Positions 1 through 5,911 of a stretch of 5,911 nt of DNA are shown piece by piece; position 1 is the stretch's first letter; each line of letters starts with the position of its first letter. Both the position numbers and the translations under genes were made by a program. The stretch spans positions 1 through 5,911 of the forward strand of contig JAEZSC010000013.1 in the NCBI GenBank assembly GCA_023422005.1, in the 5' to 3' direction. Origin of the DNA: Bacillota bacterium. Its GTDB lineage: Bacteria; Bacillota; Clostridia; Christensenellales; UMGS416. The notes below the pieces were generated by a model that was not told the origin of the DNA, made no database searches, and was given only the letters and a program-made list of their open reading frames with translations.

Positions 1-1
1 C

Positions 2-1369
2 AAGGCTGGCAAGCCCGCCGGGCAGCTGACGGTCTCCATTGGCCGCGACAGCCGCTTAAGCTCGCCGGATCTGCTGCGCGCCGCCGCCCAGGGCATGGCC
101 GCTCAGGGCGTAGCCGTGCTGGATTGCGGCCTGTGTTCCACGCCGGCGATGTTTATGACCACGCTGCCGGAGCATCTGGATTGCGACGGCGCCGTCATGG
201 TGACCGCAAGCCACCTGCCATGGAACCGTAATGGGCTGAAGTTTTTCACGAAGAACGGTGGCCTGGTGGGCGCCGACATCTCGGCGCTGCTGGCGGCGTG
301 CGCCGCAGGCAATGATGGGAAAGTGCCCACACCTGGTACTGTGAGTTCTTTGGACTTCATGCCGCGCTACGCCGCCGCGCTGGTTGCCTCGGTTCGCCGG
401 CATACCGGTGACGAGCGCCCGCTGCAAGGCCTCAAGGTCATCGTGGACGCCGGCAACGGCGTGGGTGGCTTCTTTGTGGATGCCGTGCTGCAGCCGCTGG
501 GCGCGGACACCGCCGGCAGCCAGTTTCTGGAGCCCGACGGCCGCTTCCCCAACCACATCCCCAACCCCGAGGAGCCCGAGGCCATGGAGGCCATATCCCA
601 TGCGGTGCTCTCGAGCAAGGCCGATCTGGGCATCATCTTTGACACCGACTGCGACCGCGCCGCCGTGGTGGCCCCCGACGGCAGCGAGCTCAACCGCAAC
701 CGCCTGGTGGCGCTGATGAGCGCCATCGTGCTGGAGCGCAGCCCCGGCGGCACCATCGTGACCGACAGCATCACGTCCACCGGCCTGGCGGCCTTCATCG
801 CCGCCCGCGGCGGCGTGCACCGGCGCTTCAAGCGCGGTTACAAGAACGTCATAGACGAGGCCATCCGCCTGGAGCGCCAGGGGGTCAGCGCCCCCATGGC
901 CATAGAGACCTCCGGCCACTGCGCGCTGCGGGAGAACCACTTCCTGGACGATGGGGCTTATCTGGTTACCCAGGTGCTGGTCAAACTTTCAGCGCTGCAC
1001 CGCCAGGGCAAGAAGCTGACCGACCTGATTGCCGATCTGGCGGAGCCGGTGGAGGCCGTGGAGCTTCGCTTCAAGCTCACGGTGCCCGACTTCAAGGCCC
1101 TGGGCAAGGCCGTGCTGGAGCGCGTAACCGCGGCGCAGGTGTCCGGCTGGCGCCCAGAGGCCGAAAACCATGAGGGCATCCGCATCAACAGCGAGGCGGG
1201 GAGGGGCTGGCTGCTGCTGCGCATGAGCCTGCACGACCCGGTGATGCCGCTGAACATCGAGAGCGATCACCCCGGCGGCGCGAAGATCATCGCGCAGGAG
1301 CTGGCTCCGCTGCTGCGCGGTATCGAGGGGCTGGATATCACGGCCATTGAGACGTACCTAAGCAAATGA
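2..1369 (+). CDS. Phosphomannomutase/phosphoglucomutase (alpha-D-phosphohexomutase), 5'-truncated
   Basis: This cytosolic enzyme would interconvert hexose 1- and 6-phosphates (mannose and/or glucose), feeding glycolysis and nucleotide-sugar synthesis. The reading frame is open to the left edge, so the start is missing; about 455 residues remain and I infer roughly 45-50 N-terminal residues are absent. Motifs appear in family order: the phosphoserine loop TASHLPWNRNG (active serine codon 209-211), the metal-binding loop DTDCDR (641-658), the sugar-binding loop ETSGH (905-919), and the C-terminal phosphate-binding region with R-M-S-L-H-D-P (about 1219-1240). The loop reads TASHLP rather than the usual TASHNP, and the phosphate loop is RMSLHDP rather than RPSGTEP. 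I recall this combination from a Firmicute subfamily also seen in plant plastid-type homologues. Sugar specificity cannot be decided from the sequence. The stop lies just upstream of the transketolase ribosome binding site, suggesting cotranscription. Confidence 0.93.
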   Translation, partial: KAGKPAGQLTVSIGRDSRLSSPDLLRAAAQGMAAQGVAVLDCGLCSTPAMFMTTLPEHLDCDGAVMVTASHLPWNRNGLKFFTKNGGLVGADISALLAACAAGNDGKVPTPGTVSSLDFMPRYAAALVASVRRHTGDERPLQGLKVIVDAGNGVGGFFVDAVLQPLGADTAGSQFLEPDGRFPNHIPNPEEPEAMEAISHAVLSSKADLGIIFDTDCDRAAVVAPDGSELNRNRLVALMSAIVLERSPGGTIVTDSITSTGLAAFIAARGGVHRRFKRGYKNVIDEAIRLERQGVSAPMAIETSGHCALRENHFLDDGAYLVTQVLVKLSALHRQGKKLTDLIADLAEPVEAVELRFKLTVPDFKALGKAVLERVTAAQVSGWRPEAENHEGIRINSEAGRGWLLLRMSLHDPVMPLNIESDHPGGAKIIAQELAPLLRGIEGLDITAIETYLSK

Positions 1370-1376
1370 ACATAAC

Positions 1377-1382
1377 GGAGGG
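1377..1382 (+). promoter_or_regulatory. Shine-Dalgarno site that fixes the transketolase TTG start
   Basis: GGAGGG lies 7 bases upstream of TTG at 1390-1392. An alternative in-frame ATG at 1366, overlapping the previous stop as ATGA, has no purine-rich site before it and would translate through this Shine-Dalgarno. Starting at TTG also gives the N-terminus MNKTETLCVNAIRVLSAE, which fits the usual beginning of the family. Confidence 0.85.
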
Positions 1383-1389
1383 ACTTAGC

Positions 1390-3375
1390 TTGAACAAGAC
1401 AGAAACCCTGTGCGTAAACGCAATCCGCGTACTGTCGGCCGAGGGCGTACAGAAGGCCAACAGCGGCCACCCCGGCCTGCCGCTGGGCGCGGCACCCATG
1501 GCTTGGGCATTGTGGGCGCGCCATATGCGCCACAACGGCGCCAACCCCCAGTGGCCCGATCGCGACCGCTTTGTGCTGAGCGCCGGCCACGGTTCCATGC
1601 TCATCTACTCGTTGCTGCACTTGTTCGGCTACGGCCTGACCGTGGACGACCTGAAGAACTTCCGCCAGCTGGGCAGCAAGACCCCCGGCCACCCCGAGTA
1701 TGGACACACCATCGGCGTGGAGACCACCACCGGCCCGCTGGGCCAGGGCATCAGCAACGCCGTGGGCTTCGCCATCGCCGAGGCGCGGCTGGCCAACCAG
1801 TTCAATCGTGAAGGTTATCCGGTCGTGGACCACTACACCTACGCTTTGGTCGGCGACGGCTGCATGATGGAGGGCATCTCCAGTGAGGCCAGCTCGCTGG
1901 CCGGCACGCTGAAGCTGGGCAAGCTGATCGTACTGTATGACGACAACGACATCTCCATCGAGGGTAACACCGACATCGCCTTCCGCGAGGACGTGGGCCT
2001 GCGCTATCAGGCCTACGGCTGGCAGGTGCTCAAGGTGGATGATGGCAACGACGTAGAGGCCATCTCCGCGGCCATCGCCGCCGCCAAGGCCAACACGGAG
2101 CAACCGTCTCTGATCATCGTGAAGACCGAGATCGGCTTTGGCTGCCCGGCCAAGCAGGGCAAGGCTTCCGCCCACGGCGAGCCTCTGGGCGCCGACAACG
2201 TCAAGTGCACCAAGGAGAACCTGGGCTGGCCGGCGGACAAGGATTTCTATGTGCCCGACGAAGCTTATGCCCATCTGGCCGCCATCCGCGCACAGGGTCA
2301 GGCCGCCGAGGACAAGTGGAACGCCCTCTTCGCCGATTACCGAGCCAAGTTCCCGGATCTGGCCTCCCAGTGGGACCAGTGGTTCCACGGCGAATTGCCG
2401 GAAAACCTGCTGGACGACCCGGCCTTCATGGCCTTCGATAAGCCCGACGCCACGCGCAACTCCTCGGGCATCGCGCTCAACCGCCTGGCGGCCATCGTGC
2501 CCAACCTGATGGGCGGCTCCGCAGACCTGGCACCCTCCAACAAGACCGAGCTCAAGGGCAAGGGCGATTTCTCCGCTGAGGACCGCTCCGGCGCCAACAT
2601 GCACTTCGGCGTGCGTGAGCACGCCATGGCAGCCATCGCCAACGGCATGGCGCTGCACGGGGGACTTCGCCCCTATGTAGCTACCTTCTTGATCTTTAGT
2701 GACTACCTCAAGCACACGATGCGCCTGAGCTCTCTTATGAACCTGCCCGTGGTTTACGTGCTGACCCACGATTCCATCGGCGTGGGTGAGGACGGCCCGA
2801 CCCATCAGCCCGTCGAGCAACTGGCCTCCATCCGCAGCATCCCCGGTTTCACGCTGTTCCGCCCGGCGGACAGCCGCGAGACCGCCGCCGCTTGGGTGTA
2901 TGGTCTGAGCGCCAACGGCCCCACGGCGCTGGCGCTGACCCGGCAGAACCTGCCGCTGTACGAGGGCACCGGCAAGGCCGCTCTCAAAGGCGCCTATGTG
3001 CTCAAGGAAGCCAGCAAGCCCACGCCGGACATCCTGCTGCTGGCCAGCGGCTCCGAGGTGGAACTGATCTACAAGGCCGCCGCCGTGCTGGAGGAGCAGG
3101 GCATCGCCGCCCGCGTGGTCAGCATGCCGTCCTGGGAAGTTTTCAACCGCCAGAGCGCCGAATACCGCGAGAGCGTGCTGCCCTCGTCGGTGCGCACCCG
3201 CCTGGCTGTGGAGGCCGCCAACGATTTCGGCTGGCACCGCTATATCGGCCTGGATGGCGACATCCTGTGCATGCAGGGCTTCGGCGCCAGCGGCCCGGCC
3301 AATCAGGTGTTCGAGCATTTCGGTTTCAATGTGGATAACGTTGTGGCCAAGGCCAAGAAGCTGCTCAACAAGTAA
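1390..3375 (+). CDS. tkt: Transketolase
   Basis: Thiamine-diphosphate enzyme of the non-oxidative pentose phosphate pathway, moving two-carbon ketol units between ketose donors (xylulose 5-phosphate, fructose 6-phosphate) and aldose acceptors. The 661 residues from the TTG start match the full-length bacterial form (about 660). Visible motifs in order: SGHPGLPLG near the N-terminus; GPLGQG; the ThDP motif GDG (residues 155-157) with its asparagine at 186 in YDDNDISIEG; DLAPSNKT opening the pyrimidine domain; FGVREHAM, whose glutamate 410 should be the cofactor-activating residue; THDSIGVGEDGPTHQP with histidines 460 and 472; and a C-terminal domain containing LLASGSEVEL. Numbering is within a residue or so of the E. 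coli enzyme, so nothing essential is missing. The gene starts 20 bases after the phosphohexomutase and has its own ribosome site; no separate promoter is evident, so it is probably read from upstream. An intrinsic terminator follows directly. Confidence 0.97.
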   Translation: MNKTETLCVNAIRVLSAEGVQKANSGHPGLPLGAAPMAWALWARHMRHNGANPQWPDRDRFVLSAGHGSMLIYSLLHLFGYGLTVDDLKNFRQLGSKTPGHPEYGHTIGVETTTGPLGQGISNAVGFAIAEARLANQFNREGYPVVDHYTYALVGDGCMMEGISSEASSLAGTLKLGKLIVLYDDNDISIEGNTDIAFREDVGLRYQAYGWQVLKVDDGNDVEAISAAIAAAKANTEQPSLIIVKTEIGFGCPAKQGKASAHGEPLGADNVKCTKENLGWPADKDFYVPDEAYAHLAAIRAQGQAAEDKWNALFADYRAKFPDLASQWDQWFHGELPENLLDDPAFMAFDKPDATRNSSGIALNRLAAIVPNLMGGSADLAPSNKTELKGKGDFSAEDRSGANMHFGVREHAMAAIANGMALHGGLRPYVATFLIFSDYLKHTMRLSSLMNLPVVYVLTHDSIGVGEDGPTHQPVEQLASIRSIPGFTLFRPADSRETAAAWVYGLSANGPTALALTRQNLPLYEGTGKAALKGAYVLKEASKPTPDILLLASGSEVELIYKAAAVLEEQGIAARVVSMPSWEVFNRQSAEYRESVLPSSVRTRLAVEAANDFGWHRYIGLDGDILCMQGFGASGPANQVFEHFGFNVDNVVAKAKKLLNK

Positions 3376-3379
3376 TCAG

Positions 3380-3427
3380 GATATAAAGCAGAGGCGGCGT
3401 CCGGGTTCGGTCGCCGCCTTTTATATC
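3380..3427 (+). terminator. Intrinsic terminator after transketolase, possibly bidirectional
   Basis: The stop codon is followed by an 8-bp stem AGGCGGCG (3392-3399) with CGCCGCCT (3412-3419). It continues past a T-T mismatch into CCG/CGG around loop GGTT, and is followed by TTTATAT. Outer arms GATATAAA (3380-3387) and TTTATATC (3420-3427) are also exactly complementary, with GCAG unpaired on one side. This is a strong intrinsic terminator for the plus strand. Read on the minus strand the stem is followed by CTGCTTTATAT, so it might weakly stop transcripts from the convergent flavin reductase too; that part is inference. Confidence 0.88.
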
Positions 3428-3443
3428 AAAAGTCAACACTTTA

Positions 3444-3555
3444 GGCTTCCCCTGGAGGGGAAGCTGTCGCCGCAGGCGACTGATGAGGTGTAGACCGTGC
3501 GGGCGCTGGACACCTCATCCGGCGCTGCGCGCCACCTTCCCCTGAAGGGGAAGGC
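3444..3555. repeat. Structured intergenic palindromic repeat (MITE-like)
   Basis: The element is an imperfect inverted repeat with arms of 48 and 46 bases around an 18-base centre (3492-3509). Five helices are nested symmetrically: outer hairpin GCTTCCCC/GGGGAAGC (3445-3464, loop TGGA); second hairpin GTCGCC/GGCGAC (3466-3480, loop GCA); central stem GATGAGGTGT (3482-3491) with ACACCTCATC (3510-3519); second hairpin GGCGC/GCGCC (3521-3533, loop TGC); outer hairpin CCTTCCCC/GGGGAAGG (3535-3554, loop TGAA). The two second-position hairpins differ in stem sequence yet both still pair. No transposase is present and I see no clear target-site duplication. I recall very similar sequences scattered between genes of gut Oscillospirales, but only one copy lies in this window, so its repeated nature is recalled, not shown. 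Confidence 0.75.
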
Positions 3556-3574
3556 ATGGTTGTACTCCTTTTTA

Positions 3575-4126
3575 TCAACGCCTCTGCAACCTTGCCGCAA
3601 ACGCATCCAGCAACTGCTTGAGGAACTTCCTGCCCGTTTCGTCGATAAACCGGCCTTCCTGGTCAAACTTGTTCTGCGCGAAGCTGACCAGCACCTCCGG
3701 CAGGCCTACGATGTCCATCTTGAGCATATAGAGAATGGAGCGCATCGCCTGCTGGGCCCGGGCGGTGCCTACAGGGCCGTTGGATGCCCCGAAGAGAGTG
3801 ACGGGTTTGCCGGTCAGCGGCGCGCCAAAGGCCGAGCGGGAGGCCCAGTCCAGCGCGTTTTTGAGCACGCCGCTGACGGAGTGGTTGTATTCCGGCGTGG
3901 CGATCAAAAAGCCTTCAGCCGCCCGGCATTGCTCCACGAATGTCTGAACCGCCGGTGGCGGAGCGCTCACCATGTCGTCGTTATAGAGCGGCAGGGCGGC
4001 CAAGTCCGCAATGGTTACCTCATAGCCGTCGCCGAGGGTAGATATGGCGTGGTGCAGCAGCATACGGTTGTAGGAGCCTGCGCGCAGGCTGCCGCACATG
4101 GCCAGCACCTTGATGGGTTCCGTCAT
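3575..4126 (-). CDS. NAD(P)H-dependent FMN reductase / quinone reductase family protein (flavodoxin fold)
   Basis: A 183-residue soluble flavoprotein of the NADPH-dependent FMN reductase family (ChrR/YieF/azoreductase-like). Members transfer electrons from NAD(P)H through bound FMN to quinones, azo compounds, chromate or free flavin; the natural acceptor here is unknown. The N-terminal strand is followed by the FMN-phosphate loop GSLRAGSYN (residues 12-20). PEYNHSVSG (78-86) is the family signature near the flavin ring, and GASNGPVGTARAQ (113-125) is the second conserved loop. The length is typical. I chose ATG 4126: residue 1 there directly precedes the first beta strand, AAAGGCGG lies upstream at a workable distance, and the predicted promoter sits inside the longer extension to 4189, which would therefore not be translated. 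The gene faces the transketolase and is divergent from the 254-residue gene. It appears monocistronic. Confidence 0.93.
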   Translation of the reverse strand: MTEPIKVLAMCGSLRAGSYNRMLLHHAISTLGDGYEVTIADLAALPLYNDDMVSAPPPAVQTFVEQCRAAEGFLIATPEYNHSVSGVLKNALDWASRSAFGAPLTGKPVTLFGASNGPVGTARAQQAMRSILYMLKMDIVGLPEVLVSFAQNKFDQEGRFIDETGRKFLKQLLDAFAARLQRR

Positions 4127-4160
4127 AGATAACACCGCCTTTCCGACTGGAATCGGTAGA

Positions 4161-4189
4161 ATCCTAGCACACAAAGCCCGCGGGGGCAA
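4161..4189 (-). promoter_or_regulatory. Sigma-A-type promoter for the flavin reductase
   Basis: Reading the minus strand, TTGCCC (4189-4184) is separated by 17 bases from TAGGAT (4166-4161). The -10 is preceded by TGC, giving an extended -10 (TGCTAGGAT). Transcription would begin near 4154, leaving a leader of about 27 bases before ATG 4126. This promoter supports the shorter start of the gene. Confidence 0.6.
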
Positions 4190-4226
4190 GGGAGTAGGGC
4201 GGGAAGTCTGTGTCTGTTTTAGTCCT

Positions 4227-4254
4227 TTGCGTCGCGGGAGTTTCCCGGTATAAT
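4227..4254 (+). promoter_or_regulatory. Sigma-A-type promoter for the 254-residue gene
   Basis: A perfect TATAAT at 4249-4254 has TTGCGT (4227-4232) 16 bases upstream as a weak -35 (only TTG matches). The start would fall near 4261, leaving a short leader that carries AGGAG. The spacer contains the palindrome CGGGA-GTT-TCCCG (4235-4247), a candidate operator. The downstream SDR gene may be read from the same promoter. Confidence 0.65.
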
Positions 4255-4282
4255 AGGAGAATAGAGAGAACAGGAGTTGAAA

Positions 4283-5047
4283 ATGGACTTTGACAGCATT
4301 TTAGACGAGCTGCTGGCAGGCTGCGACATGCGCAGCGAGCTGGACCGCCGCCGCACCTTTCTCAAATGCGTGGAATATGCCGACCTGAACATCGACGCTG
4401 ATCATTACAACGACTTCCTGCTGCACGCCGCCGAGAAGCTCGGGCAATCCAAGCTGATGCGGGAGGCTCTTTCGCTGGCGGTACGCACCACGGGAAACGA
4501 GAAGCTGCATCTGCGCTTCGACGAGGCCGAGGGCATACAGCTCATCGGCAACCAATCGGGGCTCATGTATTTGAGCCGCCTGCTCAAAAACCTTTCGCAG
4601 GCGCGCTCCGCCGGCGAGCACGTGACGCTGAACTACGGTGAGCGGCCGCTGATCGGCGAGAGTTATCCCGTGGCCGCCTATCTAGAGGACGACGCCTACT
4701 TCTCCGATCTGGACATGCTGCTGCCCGACGGTGATCTGGTGGAGCAGCTGATCCCCCGGCGGGATATCAATCCCAATGAGATCGCCGGCTTCTTCATCAT
4801 CGATTTCGCGCCGGAGGAATGCGGCCTTGCCGCCAATGTCGTCTACCCCGTGGCCGGCTGGGAGAAATATGTGCCGGGCATGCTGGTGTGGCGCAAGGAG
4901 CTGCGGGCCGAGCTCTCGCGGGTGCTGGTGCTGCGCTTTTTGGCCGCCGACGGTGAGGAGAGCCGCCTGGCTGTGGATCTGGACGATCCGGACATCGGCT
5001 TTATCACGCTCAGCGACATCAAGCGCCTGCTCAAAGCGCGGGTGTGA
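4283..5047 (+). CDS. Conserved-looking protein of unknown function, 254 residues
   Basis: I do not recognise this protein with confidence. AGGAG (4272-4276) lies 6 bases before ATG 4283. A TTG at 4277 is in frame but touches the Shine-Dalgarno, so ATG is preferred. The product is soluble-looking: no signal peptide and no clear membrane segment. Residues 1-70 look mainly helical and charged. Residues 84-118 (GIQLIGNQSGLMYLSRLL, then GEHVTLNY) loosely recall the Imm32-type small domain in which a strand precedes a G-x-x-x-GL-x-x-L helix; this is a weak resemblance by eye. Residues 134-152 are strongly acidic. The C-terminal half (about 168-250) alternates hydrophobic strands (GFFIIDF, VLVLRFL, SRLAVDL) with loops and ends in a basic helix. 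It has its own promoter and is followed 56 bases later by a sugar-acid dehydrogenase, which may be coincidental. Codon use and GC-rich third positions match its neighbours, so it looks like a resident gene. Confidence 0.85.
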   Translation: MDFDSILDELLAGCDMRSELDRRRTFLKCVEYADLNIDADHYNDFLLHAAEKLGQSKLMREALSLAVRTTGNEKLHLRFDEAEGIQLIGNQSGLMYLSRLLKNLSQARSAGEHVTLNYGERPLIGESYPVAAYLEDDAYFSDLDMLLPDGDLVEQLIPRRDINPNEIAGFFIIDFAPEECGLAANVVYPVAGWEKYVPGMLVWRKELRAELSRVLVLRFLAADGEESRLAVDLDDPDIGFITLSDIKRLLKARV

Positions 5048-5103
5048 TGCGGGCCGTCGGCTCATTCTACTATCGTATTCATTACTGACGGAGGATAAAC
5101 GAT

Positions 5104-5911
5104 ATGAAACCGGATTTCAGCGTGGCCGGCAAGGTGTTCGTGATCACCGGCGGCTCGGGCATCCTGTGCGCCGAGATGGCCCGGGAGCTGAGCGAGCTGG
5201 GCGCGGCCATCGCCATACTCAACCGCACCGCGGCCAAAGCCGAGGCGCTGGCCCAGGAGCTGAGCGATAAGGGCGGTGACGCCATCGGGCTGCCCTGCGA
5301 CGTGACCGACCGGGATTCTCTCGTGAAGGCGCGGGATGCCGTCATGGCTCGCTGGGGCCGCGTGGACGTGCTCATCAACGGCGCCGGCGGCAACCGGCCG
5401 GAAGCCACCACATCCGCCGAGCGCTCGTTCTTCCAGCTTTCCGAGGCTGCGCTGCGCGAGGTGTTCGACTTGAACCTGCTGGGCACCGTGCTGCCCAGCC
5501 AGATCTTCGGCGAACCCATGGCGGCCCAGGGCAAGGGCTGCATCCTCAACGTCGCCTCCATGGGCGGCATCCGTCCGCTAACCAACGTGGCCGGTTATGG
5601 CGCGGCCAAGGCTGCCGTCGTCAACTTCACCCAGTGGCTGGCCAGCTGGTTCTGCCTCAACGTCAGCAAGCACATCCGCGTAAACGCCATCGCGCCGGGC
5701 TTCCTGCTGACCGACCAGAACCGCTATCTGCTGACCGACCGCAACACCGGCGAGCCTACGGCGCGGGGCAGGCATATCCTGGCTCAGACGCCGATGAACC
5801 GCTACGGACGCCCGGAGGAGCTCGTGGGCGCGGTGGTTTACCTGTGCAGCGACGCCGCCAGCTTCGTGACCGGCTCGGTGCTCACGGTGGACGGCGGATT
5901 CTCGACCTATT
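5104..5911 (+). CDS. uxuB: SDR-family D-mannonate oxidoreductase (fructuronate reductase, YjmF type), 3'-truncated
   Basis: NAD(P)-dependent short-chain dehydrogenase, probably reducing D-fructuronate to D-mannonate in glucuronate breakdown. The 269 visible residues start at ATG 5104, with GGAGG (5090-5094) 9 bases upstream. The Rossmann loop is VITGGSGILC (residues 13-22), followed by CDVTD. The cofactor-site motif reads NGAGGN (92-97) rather than NNAG. The catalytic set is N124, S152, Y165 and K169 (YGAAK). Assignment to the YjmF-like group rests on GAGGNRPEATT, APGFLLTDQNRYLL, TPMNRYGRPEEL and the ending DGGFSTY, all of which I recall from that group. The family normally ends a few residues later, so almost nothing is missing. 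It is unrelated in fold to E. coli UxuB, and a different sugar-acid substrate remains possible. It is probably cotranscribed with the unknown gene; no convincing promoter or terminator lies in the 56-base gap. The rest of a uronate operon (uxuA, uxaC, kdgK) would be expected beyond the right edge. Confidence 0.9.
   Translation, partial: MKPDFSVAGKVFVITGGSGILCAEMARELSELGAAIAILNRTAAKAEALAQELSDKGGDAIGLPCDVTDRDSLVKARDAVMARWGRVDVLINGAGGNRPEATTSAERSFFQLSEAALREVFDLNLLGTVLPSQIFGEPMAAQGKGCILNVASMGGIRPLTNVAGYGAAKAAVVNFTQWLASWFCLNVSKHIRVNAIAPGFLLTDQNRYLLTDRNTGEPTARGRHILAQTPMNRYGRPEELVGAVVYLCSDAASFVTGSVLTVDGGFSTY

Noticed and set aside
56..940. 294-codon open frame on the minus strand opposite the phosphohexomutase
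   Set aside because: Same antisense effect; its composition is artefactual and the plus strand carries the conserved catalytic loops.
2674..2760. Locally less GC-rich patch inside transketolase
   Set aside because: The protein is continuous and conserved there; it looks like ordinary codon variation, not an insertion or recombination edge.
1267..3318. 683-codon open frame on the minus strand opposite transketolase
   Set aside because: It is an antisense shadow. Strong G/C preference at third codon positions removes stops from the opposite strand. The translation is low-complexity (rich in G, A, V, H, Q) with no family motifs, while the plus strand encodes every transketolase signature.
3444..3555. 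CRISPR array or phage attachment site
   Set aside because: There are no direct repeats with spacers and no integrase; the internal symmetry is inverted, not tandem.
3497..4132. 211-codon plus-strand frame running from the repeat across the flavin reductase
   Set aside because: Its first part is translated repeat (SSGAARHLPLKGKA) and the rest is antisense to a gene with clear FMN reductase motifs, a promoter and a ribosome site.
4127..4189. Longer N-terminus of the flavin reductase starting at 4189
   Set aside because: The extra 21 residues do not resemble the family, the predicted -10 box lies within them, and ATG 4126 has a reasonable ribosome site.
5043..5073. Possible separate promoter for the SDR gene (TACTAT at 5068-5073)
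   Set aside because: The -10 matches at only four of six positions and there is no credible -35 at the right distance; read-through from the upstream gene is simpler.
5054..5091. CCGTC (5054-5058) complementary to GACGG (5087-5091), which overlaps the SDR ribosome site
   Set aside because: Only five pairs across a 28-base loop. It could hide the ribosome site but is well within chance for GC-rich DNA.

Overview
The window looks like a piece of a GC-rich, low-oxygen Firmicute chromosome, most likely a gut-type Clostridia/Oscillospirales member. Three things point that way. The genes have strong GGAGG-type ribosome binding sites, one of them serving a TTG start. The protein subfamilies are Firmicute-like: a TASHLP-type phosphohexomutase and a YjmF-type mannonate oxidoreductase. 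An intergenic repeat (CTTCCCC...GGGGAAG hairpins around a GATGAGGTGT stem) resembles repeats I recall as common in gut Oscillospirales genomes. The lineage is inferred from recall; no search was run.

Layout. Positions 2-1369 (+) hold the C-terminal ~455 residues of a phosphomannomutase/phosphoglucomutase whose start lies off the left edge. Only 20 bases later comes a complete transketolase (1390-3375, +), best started at a TTG behind a GGAGGG site. The pair looks like one transcription unit of central sugar-phosphate metabolism and ends at a strong intrinsic terminator (3380-3427). Next is a 112-bp structured palindromic repeat (3444-3555). A convergent minus-strand gene follows (3575-4126), encoding a small flavodoxin-fold NAD(P)H-dependent FMN/quinone reductase.

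Positions 4127-4282 form a divergent promoter region with a recognisable sigma-A-type promoter on each strand. Rightward, a 254-residue protein of unknown function (4283-5047) is followed 56 bases later by an SDR-family oxidoreductase (5104 to the right edge) closely resembling the Bacillus YjmF/UxuB-type D-mannonate oxidoreductase. That gene is cut only a few residues before its expected end.

The metabolic theme is carbohydrate interconversion: hexose-phosphate isomerisation, the non-oxidative pentose phosphate pathway and, at the right edge, hexuronate degradation. I saw no tRNA, rRNA, CRISPR array, transposase or defence system. The parts least explained by known biology are the structured repeat, a well-placed Shine-Dalgarno plus 38-codon reading frame exactly spanning it, and the unknown 254-residue protein.
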